Shown piece by piece: positions 1 through 12,240 of a stretch of DNA of 64,000 bases. Each line of letters begins with the position of its first letter. Positions within the stretch are counted from its first letter, which is position 1. The position numbers were made by a program, and so were the translations under genes. The notes below the pieces were generated by a model. That model saw only the letters and a program-made list of their open reading frames with translations. It searched no databases and had not been told where the DNA came from. The stretch comes from Warburgia ugandensis. Taxonomy: Eukaryota > Streptophyta > Magnoliopsida > Canellales > Canellaceae. The stretch spans positions 67,433,414 to 67,497,413 of the forward strand of contig CP141126.1 of NCBI GenBank assembly GCA_035236585.1, read 5' to 3'.

Positions 1-1140
1 GCATTTAAAGATAGGTTATGATAGTAAAATAAACTCCTTATTTCTACCAAAAAGCTCAGCAACGTCTCCTCCAATTATTTACATTTGTGCATTTTACACA
101 AGCAATGCAATTCACCTAATATGTCATCATTTCACATTTCAAATTACAAATGGAGACTCAACCTCCACACCATTTCATTGAAAATGTGAACAACATTTTA
201 GAAATATGGAATAACCAAATATATGTCTCCATCTTAATTAGAATGACTAACTGTACATCTAATATCATTAAGTACAAATACAATGTAATAAGAAGTATAA
301 AGTTCCAAAAAAAAAATAAAAAATCAATGGAATTAGTTATGTCTAGCAGTAAATGAACAGTTAGATATGTCTGGCAATAAATAAACAATTGGACATAGTG
401 AACAAGGACAATGTTTAACATATGAGGTAGTTGTTTAATTCTCACAATGTATATAGTTGCGTATAGTTTTAATTCTCACATCGCAATCCATACAAATTTA
501 TCAAGCTATCTCCAACTAACATTGCAAACGACATTGCAAATCATACTAGTAAGCAACAAGATTCATGTAGCCGACCCCTAAATCTGAGGCCCATCAAGCA
601 AAAGTGGGTTACACTATAGTAACTTGCTATAATTTCCAGCATTGTGTTGTCATTCTTCTTTTAAAGAAGGCAACTTTTTTATGATCCAAGTAATTTCTCT
701 ACATTTAGTTCTTAGATTAGTCATTAATATAAACTTACAGTAACAAATCCATTCTAATTCATTCATCATAGTTAAGGCAGTTAATGGTTGGACTCAACTT
801 TGGTTTAGCACTACCTCGAATTTGAACTAGATCATTACAATTCAACAGCATAGGAATCATACCATTTTCAAGTTGGTTTCAGCTTTAAGGATCAAATTAT
901 TTGGTATCGGTTTAGTTCTTGGTACTTCTTAGTTCTGTAACCTAAACTAGTTCTAGTTTTCTTCTACTAATTAGCTATGAACACATAACAATACATATAA
1001 GTATTTAGGCACTACATTATTTAGAAGCACATATTCCATATTTATTAGCTAAAACTACCATACATTCCCCACAAAATTAGAAAGGTACATGTTGCTTCTT
1101 TTTCAATCATACAATTGATTAATTAAATTGCTCGTTGATC
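1..1140. other. AT-rich DNA without recognisable features
   Basis: No coding region with family-like motifs, no RNA gene and no clear element boundary is visible. The short open frames on both strands at about 150-445 overlap each other and show only low-complexity residue use. The segment may be old decayed element sequence. Confidence 0.6.
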
Positions 1141-1800
1141 AAGGGAGAGAGGGAGGAAAATGAAAAAGGGGTTCATTGGACTATGCACATGGATGAGATA
1201 GAGAGGAGAGACAGAAAAATAAAAAGGGGTTCACCAGTCTAGTTTTTAGAAAATGCCCTACCTGGACTAACTACAAGAATAGGCTGAGAGAGAGAGAGAC
1301 AGAGAGAGACAGAGAGAGAGAGAGACAGAGAGAGGAAAATAAAAGGGAGGGTCATGAGTCTATTTTTCTAGCAACCCCTATGGACACGAATTGCATGACA
1401 TGGACAGAGAGAGGAGGAGAACAAAATGAGATTGTTTTTTTTACAATCCCCAACCAAGACTGATTACACATGCATCACGGAGAGAGAAAAGAGAGGAGAA
1501 AAAAATTGGATTGAAGGTCTATTTTTTATAACAACTCCCTATAAAGTTTGATTCCACATGCTCAACATGGATAGAGAGAGGGGAGAAGAAAAAAGGGGGT
1601 CGCTGACCTGGTGTTTTGATGACCCCCTACTAAGAAGGAATGATTGCACATGCACAACACGAACAAAGAGAGGGGAGGAGATAAAAAGGGGGTTGCTGGT
1701 CTAGTTTTTTCGACCCCCTACTGAGACCGATTATGTATGTGTGACACGAGCAGAGAGTGAGGACAATAAAAAGGTGGTCACCAATCTAGATTATTCAATG
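1141..1800. repeat. Degenerate GA-rich tandem array, about 115-bp unit
   Basis: About six imperfect units follow one another. Each has a purine tract (GAGAGAGGGGAGGAG type), then A-runs with AAAAAGGGG, then a GGTCTAGTTTTT-like segment, then ACCCCCTACTGAG-like, then GATTRCACATGCRCAACA-like sequence. Units begin near 1141, 1198, 1290, 1400, 1480, 1570 and 1665. Spacing varies because the GA runs change length. One related unit lies at about 63885-63960. The function is unknown. Confidence 0.7.
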
Positions 1801-1806
1801 AGCCAC

Positions 1807-1911
<105 letters not shown>

Positions 1912-2029
1912 TGGGAGACTTACTCATCGCTGGTGAATCATAGTAGATATTTTGAGAGGGGGGCACGACAATGATACATAGAGAGATCTCCTATAGGGAA
2001 TAGGGCAAGAAGGTAAAGTGAAGCATAAA

Positions 2030-2962
2030 TGCAGGTTTTCTAAAAACCAATTTTAAAAATGGTTTTTAAAGTTAATTTTTTAGAAAATCATCATTAAAAT
2101 CTATTTTCAAGTCAATTTCTTAAAATTGTCTTTAAAAACCCCTCCTATGAATGACAACGACCAATTTTTCATGCAATTCAACATTTAATCACATATTATT
2201 TACATATATAAATAAAAACAAACATACAAACAAGTAAATCAAGTATTTTTTGAATAAATTCTCATATACAATCCTTTTATTATCTATGTTAAATATTATA
2301 TAGTATTCCATCTCATTAATACAAGCTAACACATGATCAAAGAGCTAATCTGGAGCTATTTTATGAAAATATAACCTCTTAGTATTAAGCTCACATCACA
2401 CTTGCATAATTCCTTTGATTGGTAAAGCTTCAATGTTGACATCCTCTACCAAGATGATATTTTAAGAGCTAGTGCCTCATGATTTGGAGTTGTTTATAAC
2501 CTTTTGTGCCGAACTAATTAGCTTCTTCATTGTAAGCATATTTCTCTTCATTGAACTGTAATTTTGGAAGGGAACCACAAGCCATGAAGCACTCCCTTTC
2601 TCTTAAGAGGGTTAGATTGAGAAGCAGCTTTTCTTTCCATTGAAATCTCATGATTTTTGTCTAAATCATGACCATCTAACCAAGACCATAACCCCAGAAT
2701 CTATAGTGATGAAACCCACTTCATCCACAATATGATAAACAAAATTAGTAACAAGAAAAATAGATGACAGTAAGAGGGTTTACTATTCTTATTGTGTTTT
2801 TATGCCACAAATAGTCAAAATCTCTTAAACAGACTGCAGGAGGGTGATAAGATGGATAGAGATAGAAGAATAGGAGCATGAGGCTGCCATGTATCCCACT
2901 AGATGAAGAGAGTCAATGGGGAAGATAAGAAAAAATGAGATGATGTCAGGATTTATAAAGAA
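2030..2962. repeat. 1-kb tandem repeat, unit 1 (left part)
   Basis: This block matches 5400-6345 over nearly its whole length. Shared landmarks include CTCATTAATA, CACATGATCAAAGAGCT, CACTTCATC and GATGAAGAGAGTCAATGG. It opens with alternating ATTTTAAAAATGG / TTTTTAAAGTTAATTTTT motifs that resemble the subterminal repeats of some plant CACTA transposons, although no CACTA terminus or transposase is visible. The unit is cut near 2962 by an Athila-type LTR and resumes at 5321. Confidence 0.75.
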
Positions 2963-4299
2963 TAATTTAGGAAGCATAAACTAAGGAAACTATTAAAATG
3001 GAAACTTTCCTAAACTAGAATTAAAAACTTTTGAAAACCAATTTAGGAAACTTTATAAAACTAAAATAACATGCAAAAACAAATAAATAATGAGATCTAA
3101 CAAACTTTATTATGAAATTAGAAACATGTATGCAAATGGAAACTACAATTAAAGAGACTTTCACTTTTTAAATCCTAAAACTTCCTAAAAATGAAAATTT
3201 CTAAAATTCAAAAAGGAAACTTTCTAAACCTAAAATAAGATGCAAACAATGAATTAACTACTTCTAAAACTAAATTAAGTAACTAAATTAATCGAGAAAC
3301 TAAAAGGAATGGGATTTACGACCATTGCACATGGTTTATGGACTTTGTGCATGATTTTGAAGCCCAAAAGATGGAGAAATTTAATGCACCTATAGTGAGT
3401 TACTATGCAAACTAACTATGGAACCTAATATAAATATGAAAATCTAAATTGATATCTAATGATTTAGAAAAATAAGATGTTTAGATTGCTGAAATTAAAG
3501 CACAAAGTTAAGGAAAAACCAATTCCCAAATTTTGGTACTTAAGAACAGTCAATAAATCTTTCATTAGAAAGCTATTGAAACCTTAACTTTTATGCAAGA
3601 AAGAAACCGAGATCCAAAGTACATTAATGAAAGAAACATTACATAATAAGAATTCCCACAAAAATTTATTGAATTGTATCCAATTTACATCAAAATTATG
3701 TGCATAAAACTGTCCACCAAAAATGAAAATTTCTCACTTTTCTAATGCCTAGAATCCTATCTAAACAAAAAAAAAAATTCCAATTTAATGTCCACACTCC
3801 AAAGTATAATGACGTGTAAAGAAAACCCAAAAATAAATCTAAGAGAAACAAAGGCTATGTGTGTGAACTAACTAAGGGAAAATAGCCTCAAACTAAGAGA
3901 AAAAGAGGGTAGAAAACATGGAATTCAAGTGGGGAAATCAAGGATTTAAGCTACCTTTTCTCTTGGCTGTCACTAACAGAGATAAGCTAGCTTAAATCTT
4001 GAGAGAATAACAATGAAAACAAGTGGAATTGAGGTAAAGAAGAAAGGATAAAGCTAGATGGAAAGAAAGGTGTAAAACTAGAAAGCAAAACAATGAAAGC
4101 TAAGCAATAAAAACTAAACCAAAGTAAGAAAACTATTAACCTGAATTGGAGAGAAAATAACTAAGACAATAACTATAAAACCAAAGGAAGAAAAGAATCT
4201 CAGAAATCCCAAATTCCAGCAGCAAATAACACCAAACAAAGGTTGATTTCAAGGTGTGTCACCTACCTCTACTTAGAAAATTCGTATGGACTATGGGCC

Positions 4300-4307
4300 T
4301 ATATATA
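4300..4307 (-). promoter_or_regulatory. Candidate TATA box of LTR copy A
   Basis: A TATATATA stretch on the minus strand lies inside LTR copy A, where a U3/R promoter would be expected. This is only positional evidence. The matching place in the copy ending at 8243 is decayed. Confidence 0.35.
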
Positions 4308-4681
4308 GATTAGTGGTTTCCTAACTTAGGAAGGGGTGAAAACATAAGGAAAGTGGCCCTAGCAGTAAGGTATTGAATGAGGAAGGTTAGGTGGAAGATA
4401 AATTAGTAAGATGATGTCATAAATGTGACATACGAGAGAGATAAGAAGCATCGGCTGACTGGTTTCTAATTTTGAAAACGATATATGTGTCTTCTTTTTT
4501 TTTCAGAAGGAAAGTGGGGTGACATGGGGAAAATTGATTAGCTAAGTGATTTTCAAGGATGTGGGGATTAGTTGGATTGTCAAGAAGGGAGTTTAGGAAT
4601 GGGGAAGAGTTGTGGAATGGCAAGACTCTTGAATAGAAATTCAAACTCATGGTGGTCTTTGGTGATGAGATAAAAAGTGAT

Positions 4682-4701
4682 AAAAAAAAAAAAAAAAAAA
4701 A
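4682..4701. repeat. Poly(A) run
   Basis: An uninterrupted run of about 20 A inside LTR copy A, absent from the sister LTRs. It is probably local slippage growth of an A-rich patch. Confidence 0.8.
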
Positions 4702-5320
4702 GGTGTAAAAAAGTGGGAAAAGCTCAAAATTTGAAGGCTTTCATCCTATTGGTCCATTTTCTAACTTATCCTCATAGATTTTCCCTTAATTATCTTCAAA
4801 ATAACTCATAGATAACTCTCTTGAATCTCCTCCAATCCTAGTCTTCCATTTAGCTAAGCTTGATGGCTTATATGGCTAAGGTGGCTTAACTGGCTTCCAT
4901 GCAAAGGTGGTGAGAATGCATGTCTTACTTCATGGACCCATTTTGGTCATCTTTAGCTCCTTTAATAACATCCATTATTGGTCCTCAAATGATATTGCAC
5001 TTAATCTCATGTTGAAGTGATAAATTTGAGGCTTTGACTAGATCTTTTGATCTTGATCTTCAATTTACATCTCAATCAATCTCAATTGTTGGATCAATGT
5101 CTTAATTCCTACAAATAGTGAAAAATCCAAATATTATAATATAAAAATAGGATTAATCACATACTCACCTTGGGCTAGCTTCTAGACCTACAAAATAACA
5201 AACATTTGCTTAATTAGGTAAAAAATGCATGTGTTGTGAATTTTGTTCTAAAAACCCTAATTTAAGGCTATAAGTTATAACACATGGATACTAATTAGGT
5301 GAAAAATTAAACACTTATCA

Positions 5321-6390
5321 AAGAACATCAAGGATTTTAAAGTCAGTTTCTGAGAACCAACTTTAAAAAATAGTTTTTTAAAGATGACTTTCAGAAACTA
5401 ACTTTCAAAATGCTTTGTAAGTTAGTTTTCAAAGGCTAACTTTAAAAATGGTTCTTAAAGTTGATTTTTTGTAAAACTATTTTCAAAAGCTATTTTTCAA
5501 GTCATTTTCTACAAATTTCTTTAAAAACTCATAAGAAAGATACTGGCTAAATTTTTAAACAATTTAATGTTTATTTAGAACATATATAAATGAAAACAAC
5601 CCCAAAAATATGCAAATAATGTAATTTTTGGATAAATTCTCATTCACCATCTATTTATTACATATATCAAATGTTACATAGTATTCATCTCATTAATATA
5701 ATATGGCACATGATCAAAGAGCTTATTTGGAACTATTTCATGCAAATCTAGTATATTAGTATTTGGCTCACACCACACTCTCACAATTCCTTTGATAAAA
5801 AAACTTCAATACTGACATCATCAACCAAGATGAGATTTTAAGAGCCAATGACTCATGATTTGTAGTTTATATAGCCTTTGTGCCCAACTAATTAGTTCTT
5901 TCATCATAGGATATATCTCATGCTCAAACCCTATTTTTGGATGAGAACCACAAACCATGAGGTGTTCCCTTTCTCATATGAGGGTTAGATCAAGAAGTAA
6001 TTGTTCTTTCCACTAAAATCGTACATTTTTTGTCTGAATCATGAACACCTAACCAAGAACTCTACCCCAACATCCATAGTACAAAACCCACTTCATCTAC
6101 TATATGATACACAAAATTAGTAAGAGGAAAAATGGAGGACAACAAAAGGGTTTAATGTTCTTACCATGTTTTTCACGCCACAAGCAGTTAAAATCTCGCA
6201 AATGGATGACAAGAGAGGTGACAGTATGAGGAGAGAGAGAGAGAGAGAGAGAAGAATAGGAGGTGAAGGCTGTCATTCTACCCATTAGATGAAGAGAGTC
6301 AATGGGAAGACAAGAAAAAATGAGATGACGCTAAGGTTTATCAAGAACATTAAGGCTTTTGAAGATGGTTTTCTAAAAATTGACTTTATA
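5321..6390. repeat. 1-kb tandem repeat, end of unit 1, unit 2 and start of unit 3
   Basis: After the LTR insertion the repeat resumes at AAGAACATCAAGG. It passes into unit 2, whose start is a dense patch of AACCAACTTTAAAAA / TTTTTAAAGATGACTTT inverted motifs (about 5340-5530). Unit 2 ends near 6365 with AAGAACATTAAGGCTTTT, followed by the first 25 bases of a third unit, which is cut by the LTR starting near 6391. The reappearance of the same junction sequence at both unit ends is what shows the tandem arrangement. Confidence 0.7.
6231..6252. repeat. (GA)11 microsatellite
   Basis: A pure GA run inside unit 2 of the 1-kb repeat. Unit 1 has GATAGAGATAGAAG at the same place, so the run expanded after the duplication. 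Confidence 0.9.
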
Positions 6391-8243
6391 AAACATCCAA
6401 ATCTGAAGTACATTGATATAAGAAAAAACAAGAACAAGAATCCTCAAAGATTTTTATTAAATCAATGCCAAATTACACCAAATTTTGTGAGCATAAAACA
6501 GGTATATAATCTAGAAATTGCTCACAAAACTTAATCTAAAAGACAATAAAAACACAATCAAATGCTCACAATATAAAGTAAGATAACATGCAAAGATAAC
6601 CTAGAAAGAGATTCAAGAGAGAAGATGGATGAATAGATGAACTAACTATGGGGAAATATGCTTAAAACTAAGTAGAGTTAAAGGAAAAAGTGCAAAATTC
6701 CAAGGGGAAATTCAAGGATCTAAGCTTCCTCTTGTCTTAGCTATCACTACCAGAGAAGAATTAACTTGAATCTTGAGAGAATGACAAGAGAAACTAAGAA
6801 AATGAAGAAAAGAAAATAGGTAAAGCCAAGTGGAAGGAGGTGTCTGGAATTAGAGAACAAAAACATAGACAAAACAACTATGAAATCAAAGCAATGAAAC
6901 TGAACTACAAACTTGGAATTGAAGTGCAAATAATGAGAGAAATAACTAAGAAATCCAAAGGAAGAACAACCCAAAATAAATACAAAGTCCAGCTCCAAAG
7001 TTCATTAAAATAAGAGTGTTATTTTTCAAGGATTGTCACCAACCTCTACTTAAGAAAAAAAAAATATGGAATTTAGGGACTACTTATAGATGCAGGTTTC
7101 TACTTTGGTGAGGACTAAATTGAGGAAGGAAAAGTGGATATAATTTTAGGAATTCAATAAAGAATGTTAGGTGGTGGTGGAAGAATGATGTAAGCAAGTG
7201 ATGTCATGGTGGTGCAAGGTAACTGCCATGTAATTAGAATGGGGGGAGGCATAACCTTCTTAGGAATGTAGCTTGCAGCTCCTTCCCTTCTAGTTGCATG
7301 GTACTTTCATTGTTGCAAAGTAAGAAAAATAGAAAGAAAAATGGTAGGAAATATTGGAAAAGATCTAGGGTTTTGATGTGCTTTGACTTGAAGTAGATCT
7401 AGGAGTTTCCTAATTAGGATACCACTTAAATTTCCAACTAAGCAATGGGGAGGCATCACCTTCTTAAGAAGGTGGCTCCCTCCTAAAGCCAAAAATGTGG
7501 GAACCCTAATTAGTTGGAGGAAAATATGGATAGTGGAAAGTGTGTTTTCTCTCTTAATTGGTCCACCTATGCGTGATCATTTTACCTTTTACAAATATTA
7601 CTCAAAATCATCTAATTATCCCTTACAAATCACACTTTTAACATAGTATAATTGCTTAAAAAGTCTCCTCCAATAATGTCACTCCATGTGGCATGGATTC
7701 ATGTGGCTGGATGGCATGAATGGCTAAATCATTTAGCTTCAAAACTTGAATGGCTTGACTACCCCAGTTTTCCTATATAGACTTGGAAACCTCATAAATT
7801 GCTCCAATTATCATACAAAGTGATGGTAATGCATGGCTTACTAGCATGGATCATTTTAATCACCTTTAATGCTTCCCATTTCCTTCTTGGTTGCCTTAGG
7901 ATGGCCTTGAACCTTCATCACGCCATGGATTGATGTCATTTTAGGTTTTGGTTTGATCTTTCCATCTTGATCTTCAATTCTCATCTCAATCAATCTAAGC
8001 CTTTAGATCACATTCTCAACACCTACAAAAGATGAAAATCCCTAATTAAATCCTAACAAATTATGATGATTCACATACTTACTCTAGATTAGCTCCTGAA
8101 CCTGCAAAATATCAAACTTTTCAATTATTAGGTTAGAAATGCATGTGTTACAAATTTCTAAAAGACCCCTAGAAATAACACCATATTTTATAACACATGG
8201 GCTACTAATTTGGTACTCCTTATTCAAAATTGAACACTTATCA
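6391..8243 (-). repeat. 3' LTR of Athila-like element 1 (truncated)
   Basis: It matches copy A from about 3612 to 5320 and ends in the same ACACTTATCA. Immediately right of it lies CACCCCAACTAGC, which on the minus strand is the polypurine tract that precedes a 3' LTR. About 650 bases at the left end are missing relative to copy A. Confidence 0.75.
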
Positions 8244-8256
8244 CACCCCAACTAGC
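8244..8256 (-). other. Polypurine tract of Athila-like element 1
   Basis: On the minus strand this reads GCTAGTTGGGGTG directly before the LTR start TGATAAGTG. It is a purine-rich plus-strand primer site of the kind reverse-transcribing elements use. A parallel site lies next to 41062. Confidence 0.7.
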
Positions 8257-8429
8257 ATTTTTCTAGTCCATAACAAAACATGTGAAAAATCATGAAAATA
8301 AAAATGGTTGCCATTTTTTGAAGGTAGTCATGATTACATTTAGCATATGCAACAAGCCCTTAAATTCTCAAATTACCCCTAGTGGATGAGTTAGGCCTCA
8401 TGAGAGTTTGTAGTGAATATAACCACAAA

Positions 8430-9034
8430 ATTCCACCCTCAAGGCATCTTGGCCAACCCTCAAGGTTTTGTTCCCTTAGGTCCCTCACCCCTCTTGGGCT
8501 TCACCCCTCAGGAGGCCTCGTTACTGTGAGGAGTGTTCCCACTCCTTATCACTTAGCCCAGCTCCCCTCTCCAGGCGGTATGGGACTAACTCTCAACAGT
8601 CACCCCCTCAGCCTTAGGGGATACACGCCCTCGTGTGACCGAGGCACGCATGTGGTTAGCCACCCATCACCACGAGGAGACTGACTCTGATACCATTTGA
8701 CACACCCCCCATGAAGGGTCCACGGTAACGATATTGTACCATACAGGGCCCGCAGGTCCCACGGGTTTTGCATTCACCCCCCTACAGGGTAAAAGTTCTC
8801 GTTCCTGTTATCAGAGATACGCAGCAGATGATATTGTCCCCTCAGAGTATCTTGGGTCCCCTCACAAGGTCAACCCTCAACCCATCTTGGCCAACCCTCA
8901 AGGTTTTGTTCTGGGACTTCCCCCAGAGGCCTCGTTCTGTGTATCAGAGTGGCACAGCGGAGCCGATATTGTCCTCTTTGGGTCCCTCAACCTATCTTGG
9001 GCTACCTCAACCTATCTTGGGGCATCCCCCTTAA
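8430..9034 (-). mobile_element. TRIM-like short LTR element fragment
   Basis: A GC-rich island in AT-rich DNA. At 8685-8695 it carries CTCTGATACCA, the minus-strand form of the TGGTATCAGAG primer site for initiator Met tRNA. Just right of it (8698) TGACACACC opens an LTR-like stretch with repeated GATATTGT and ACGGGTTTTGCATTC, a type seen in small terminal-repeat retrotransposons of plants. A segment containing CTTGGCCAACCCTCAAGG occurs twice (about 8446 and 8887), and CCTCAACCTATCTTGGG twice near 8985-9018. No coding capacity is seen and no 5S rRNA-like sequence, so it is not obviously Cassandra. It appears broken. Confidence 0.6.
8685..8695 (-). other. Initiator-Met tRNA primer-binding site (minus)
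   Basis: CTCTGATACCA is the reverse complement of TGGTATCAGAG, the same primer site used by the Tekay element at 28184. It lies three bases from the LTR-like edge TGACACACC. Confidence 0.75.
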
Positions 9035-10639
9035 CATTCATTAAGGTTAAGTCCTTAGTTTATCTTAGAGAATTCTCAACCATTATTACTCTATTAGCTT
9101 TTAACATCCTGATAAAGATGAATGGAAAATTCTGCAAATTACCCACATACCAAACCCATTTCATTTCAATTATATCTTGGAGGGTAGTATGTGTACAATC
9201 TACATAAATTAGGACCACTAATAAGATATGTTTTTTTCTTGTTTGGAAAGATGTATTGACCTCAAATTCTCATTAGTATACACTAAAAAATAAAGCTCTT
9301 AGTGAAAATGGGTCAAACAAATTTCTCCCTTTATGTGACCAGTTCCAAAGCTACTTATTATTTCTTTTAAGCACACATGAGGCAAAGAATTATAATCCCT
9401 AAGAATGGATGCCATTACAAAGACCAATTGGGGTCGTTCAATTTAATTGCTTCCTATTTATATCCTCATTAAGGCTATCTTCCACCATAAGATTAATATG
9501 TATTTAGATTGGACAAAATATAGGCTTGGAAATGGTTCTAAAAAGAAGGGTATAAGGATTAAAAGTTTCAAATATGAATAGAGGTCTTCAATGTATATTT
9601 GTTTGGACAATTTTTTTCTTTTGAGTACATTTGACGTGAATTTCTTTTCTATTTTTCTTCTTCACTTTTGTTTTTCTTGATGTTTCTATTTTTTTTATGT
9701 TCCTATGTAAACACCTTAATATTTTTTACTTCTTAGATTTTTTGCCTTTTTTATCTTTTTCTACAATATATGCTGATTTTGAAAGATAGGTAATGGATAC
9801 TTCAACAAGGGTTTTTGGGTTAAGGTAAATGGGGTTTTGAAAAGAAAAGGCTTACCAAGAGGCTGAAGGGTCTAGCTAGTGGTATACATTACTAGGTAGG
9901 CTTTATAGCTTTGGGCTTAAATAAGGATGGCCTAGATGATTTTTTAGGTTTCTTAAAACCTATAAGATTCAATAAGTATTTAGGAAAGAAATTTAGTACT
10001 CCTTTTTTATTCTTCGTAATTGACCAAAACAAAGATACGAGGATCTTCAAAGTAATGCTCATTGAAGAAAATAAGGAATTATATATAAGCCACTGAAAGA
10101 TGATAATCTTTAATACTCATAGGGCATGTAGGTCTTCACTAATTTTGCTCAGGGTCTCTAATTCATAACCATCTATTAGTGTAGACTTATGCATTGTGTG
10201 TAAGTATGTTATGAGATTTAACTTTTATAAAATACTTTATGGCATGAATAAAATGCATAATTAACCATATGCATTTCTATTATGAAGTTAAAGTAGGAGA
10301 ATTACTAATCTTCAGACAATCCAATTCTCATCATAGTAAAGGAGCTTGACCTACAAAACTTTTGAAAACAAAAAAAAATTGTGAATTTTTTTTTTTAACA
10401 TATGAAGAAAACTAGACATCTCATGCATGTCTACATCCCCCAACCTAAACTAAAAATTGTCCCCAATGTTTTGCAATTTAGGACATCCATATTGTTAAAT
10501 TGATAATACAAAATAATGAGTCTCTAAAAACCCCGGGTCACCTCCTAGTGAGTGCTAAGTTTAACATCTTTAGGCAGACATGTTATACAATGATAATGAT
10601 GAATGCAACTCGTGTAATGTATGTAGGTGTCATGGAAGA
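9035..10639 (-). other. 3' noncoding region of Athila-like element 1
   Basis: AT-rich DNA between the TRIM-like island and integrase. Near 10435 it has CATCCCCCAACCTAAACT followed by ATTGTCCCCAATGTT, matching the corresponding place in element 2 (about 42770). This places it between integrase and the 3' LTR. No gene is recognised. Confidence 0.6.
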
Positions 10640-11560
10640 TGCTAAGGGTTTATCAACTCTAGGAAGGGTTTCAATATTTGTCCATTAAGTTTGGAGATCT
10701 CTCCATCCTTTTCTATCGTGACAACCCCGTAAGGATATATAGTGTGTACTATGTGGGGTTCAGTATACTGAGATCTATGTTTTCCTAGAAATAGATGCAA
10801 TTTAGAATTATACAAAAGGACCTTTTATCCTCGGGTGAAGGAATTTCTTAAGATATGCCTATCATAATAACTCTTCATTAGGCCTATGTTTCTCTTTGCT
10901 GACTTATATGCATCCTTCTTAATCGCTTCCAACTCATTTAGTTAGAGTTTTCTATGGGTTTCAATAGTATCTAAGTAAAAATTGAGCTTTTTAATGGTCC
11001 AATATGCTTTATGCTCTAATTTGACTAGAAGGTGGTAAGCCTTTCCATAGCCTAGAGGATTAAGTGACATGCCTATAAGAGTCTTATATGTAGTTTGATA
11101 GGCTCATAATGCATCACTAAGCCTAAAAGACTAGTCTTTCCTATTTGGATTAACTGTCCTTTTCAAAATTCCCTTTATCTCCCTATTAAAAACTTCTACC
11201 GATCCACTTGTTTGAGGATGATTATGGGTAGCACCAATATTTCTTCATTAAATTCTCAAACACTTTTATGAACTTGACCACCACCTTGTGGTCATTGGTT
11301 TGGCACAGTATAACTTCTACCCATTTTGATATATAATCCACCCCACGAGGATGTACAAATAACCAAAAGAGTTGGAAAAAGGTCCCATAAAATTAATGCC
11401 CCAAACATCAGACGGCTTCATGATCAAATTGGGGATTAAAGGAAATTTTTTTTTTTTATGCTTCCTAACTATTGACACCTGGCACATGATATGCAGTATG
11501 CATGTGAATTTCTGAAAATGGTAGGCTAATAAAAACAACATTGTAAAATTTTTGTAGCTA
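10640..11560 (-). pseudogene. Integrase region of Athila-like element 1 (fossil)
   Basis: Read on the minus strand, this region carries the Athila-type integrase core wording VWGINFMGPF with YILV shortly after (about 11340-11440). It is followed downstream by the conserved C-terminal stretch that also appears at 46690-47163. A Cys-containing segment upstream (HIMCQVS) fits the zinc-binding part. The enzyme would join element cDNA to host DNA. The copy is broken, with several breaks. Confidence 0.75.
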
Positions 11561-11929
11561 TCTACAACTAAAAAACCCCTACTGCATGGTCATGGAAAAA
11601 AGGAAATGATCTTATGATGTTCATTATCAGGTATGCATCTCCTAATGACCCAATCAAGATAGTACTTAAATAAGTAAGAATCATCTCATGTAAAGTGTCT
11701 AACCTTAGACCAATGACTAGGCATTTAATGAATGACAAGATAATTGACTATATTTGCATACCAAGGTAATTCGAAAATGTGCAACAATAGTTCATCAAGA
11801 AATGTCTCTGTTATAGGCATATCCTCACTAGTGGACTACATAACTAGCCTAGATAAGTGGTCTGCTACAACATTTTTGAAACCTTTCTTATCCCAAATTT
11901 CAAGATTAAATTCTTGTAGCAATAGTATC

Positions 11930-12240
11930 CATCAGATCAGCTTAGGTTTTGCATCTTTTTTTTTTTTAAAGAACATATTTAAGTGCACATGATCCAAATA
12001 GACAATGACCTTAGATCCTAATAAATAATATCTAAATTTATCTAGGGCAAAGACAACTGCTAATAACTCTTTTTCTGTAGTAGAATAATTGAGTTGGGCA
12101 TCATTGAGTGTCTTGCTAGCATAATCTATGACGCGGACAAGTTTATCAATATATTGCACCAACACAGACCTGGTTGCATAGTTTGAAGCGTCATACATTA
12201 TTTCAAATCATGCATTCTAGTTTGGTGGTCAAATAACAGG
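11930..12240 (-). pseudogene. RNase H region of Athila-like element 1 (fossil)
   Basis: The minus-strand reading contains YDASNYATRSVL, IDYASKTLNDAQLNYSTTEK and ELLAVVFALDKFRYYLLGSK in order. These are the signature of the Athila RNase H domain, which removes RNA from the RNA/DNA hybrid during reverse transcription. This is the clearest coding remnant of the element. Confidence 0.85.

Larger units (their letters stand above)
2963..5320 (-). mobile_element. Athila-type LTR copy A (solo or truncated)
   Basis: It reads as an LTR in minus orientation. The right edge ends in ACACTTATCA, so the minus strand begins TGATAAGTG, the same edge as the LTRs ending at 8243 and 37721. Most of its length matches those copies, for example AAACTTTCTAAA-rich DNA near 3000-3300, TTGGCTGTCACTA near 3965 and GGCTTCCATGCAAAGGTGG near 4890. 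The left edge is not the canonical TG. The flanks share about 13 imperfect bases (starting AAGAA) with the uninterrupted repeat at 6345, so the left border is uncertain. Confidence 0.65.

Noticed and set aside
2963-5320. A simple five-base AAGAA target duplication around LTR copy A
   Set aside because: The matching flanks extend imperfectly to about 13 bases and are part of the 1-kb repeat junction, so they are not proof of a normal insertion.
8685-8695. A tRNA gene
   Set aside because: Only the short primer-binding match to the tRNA 3' end is present. The same is true at 28184 and 15072.
8698-9034. Cassandra-type TRIM with an embedded 5S rRNA
   Set aside because: I looked for 5S-like promoter blocks and did not see them.
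8382-9207. Open frames of 88-157 residues
   Set aside because: They span the GC-rich TRIM-like LTR and continue into unrelated AT-rich DNA. The length comes from local GC content.
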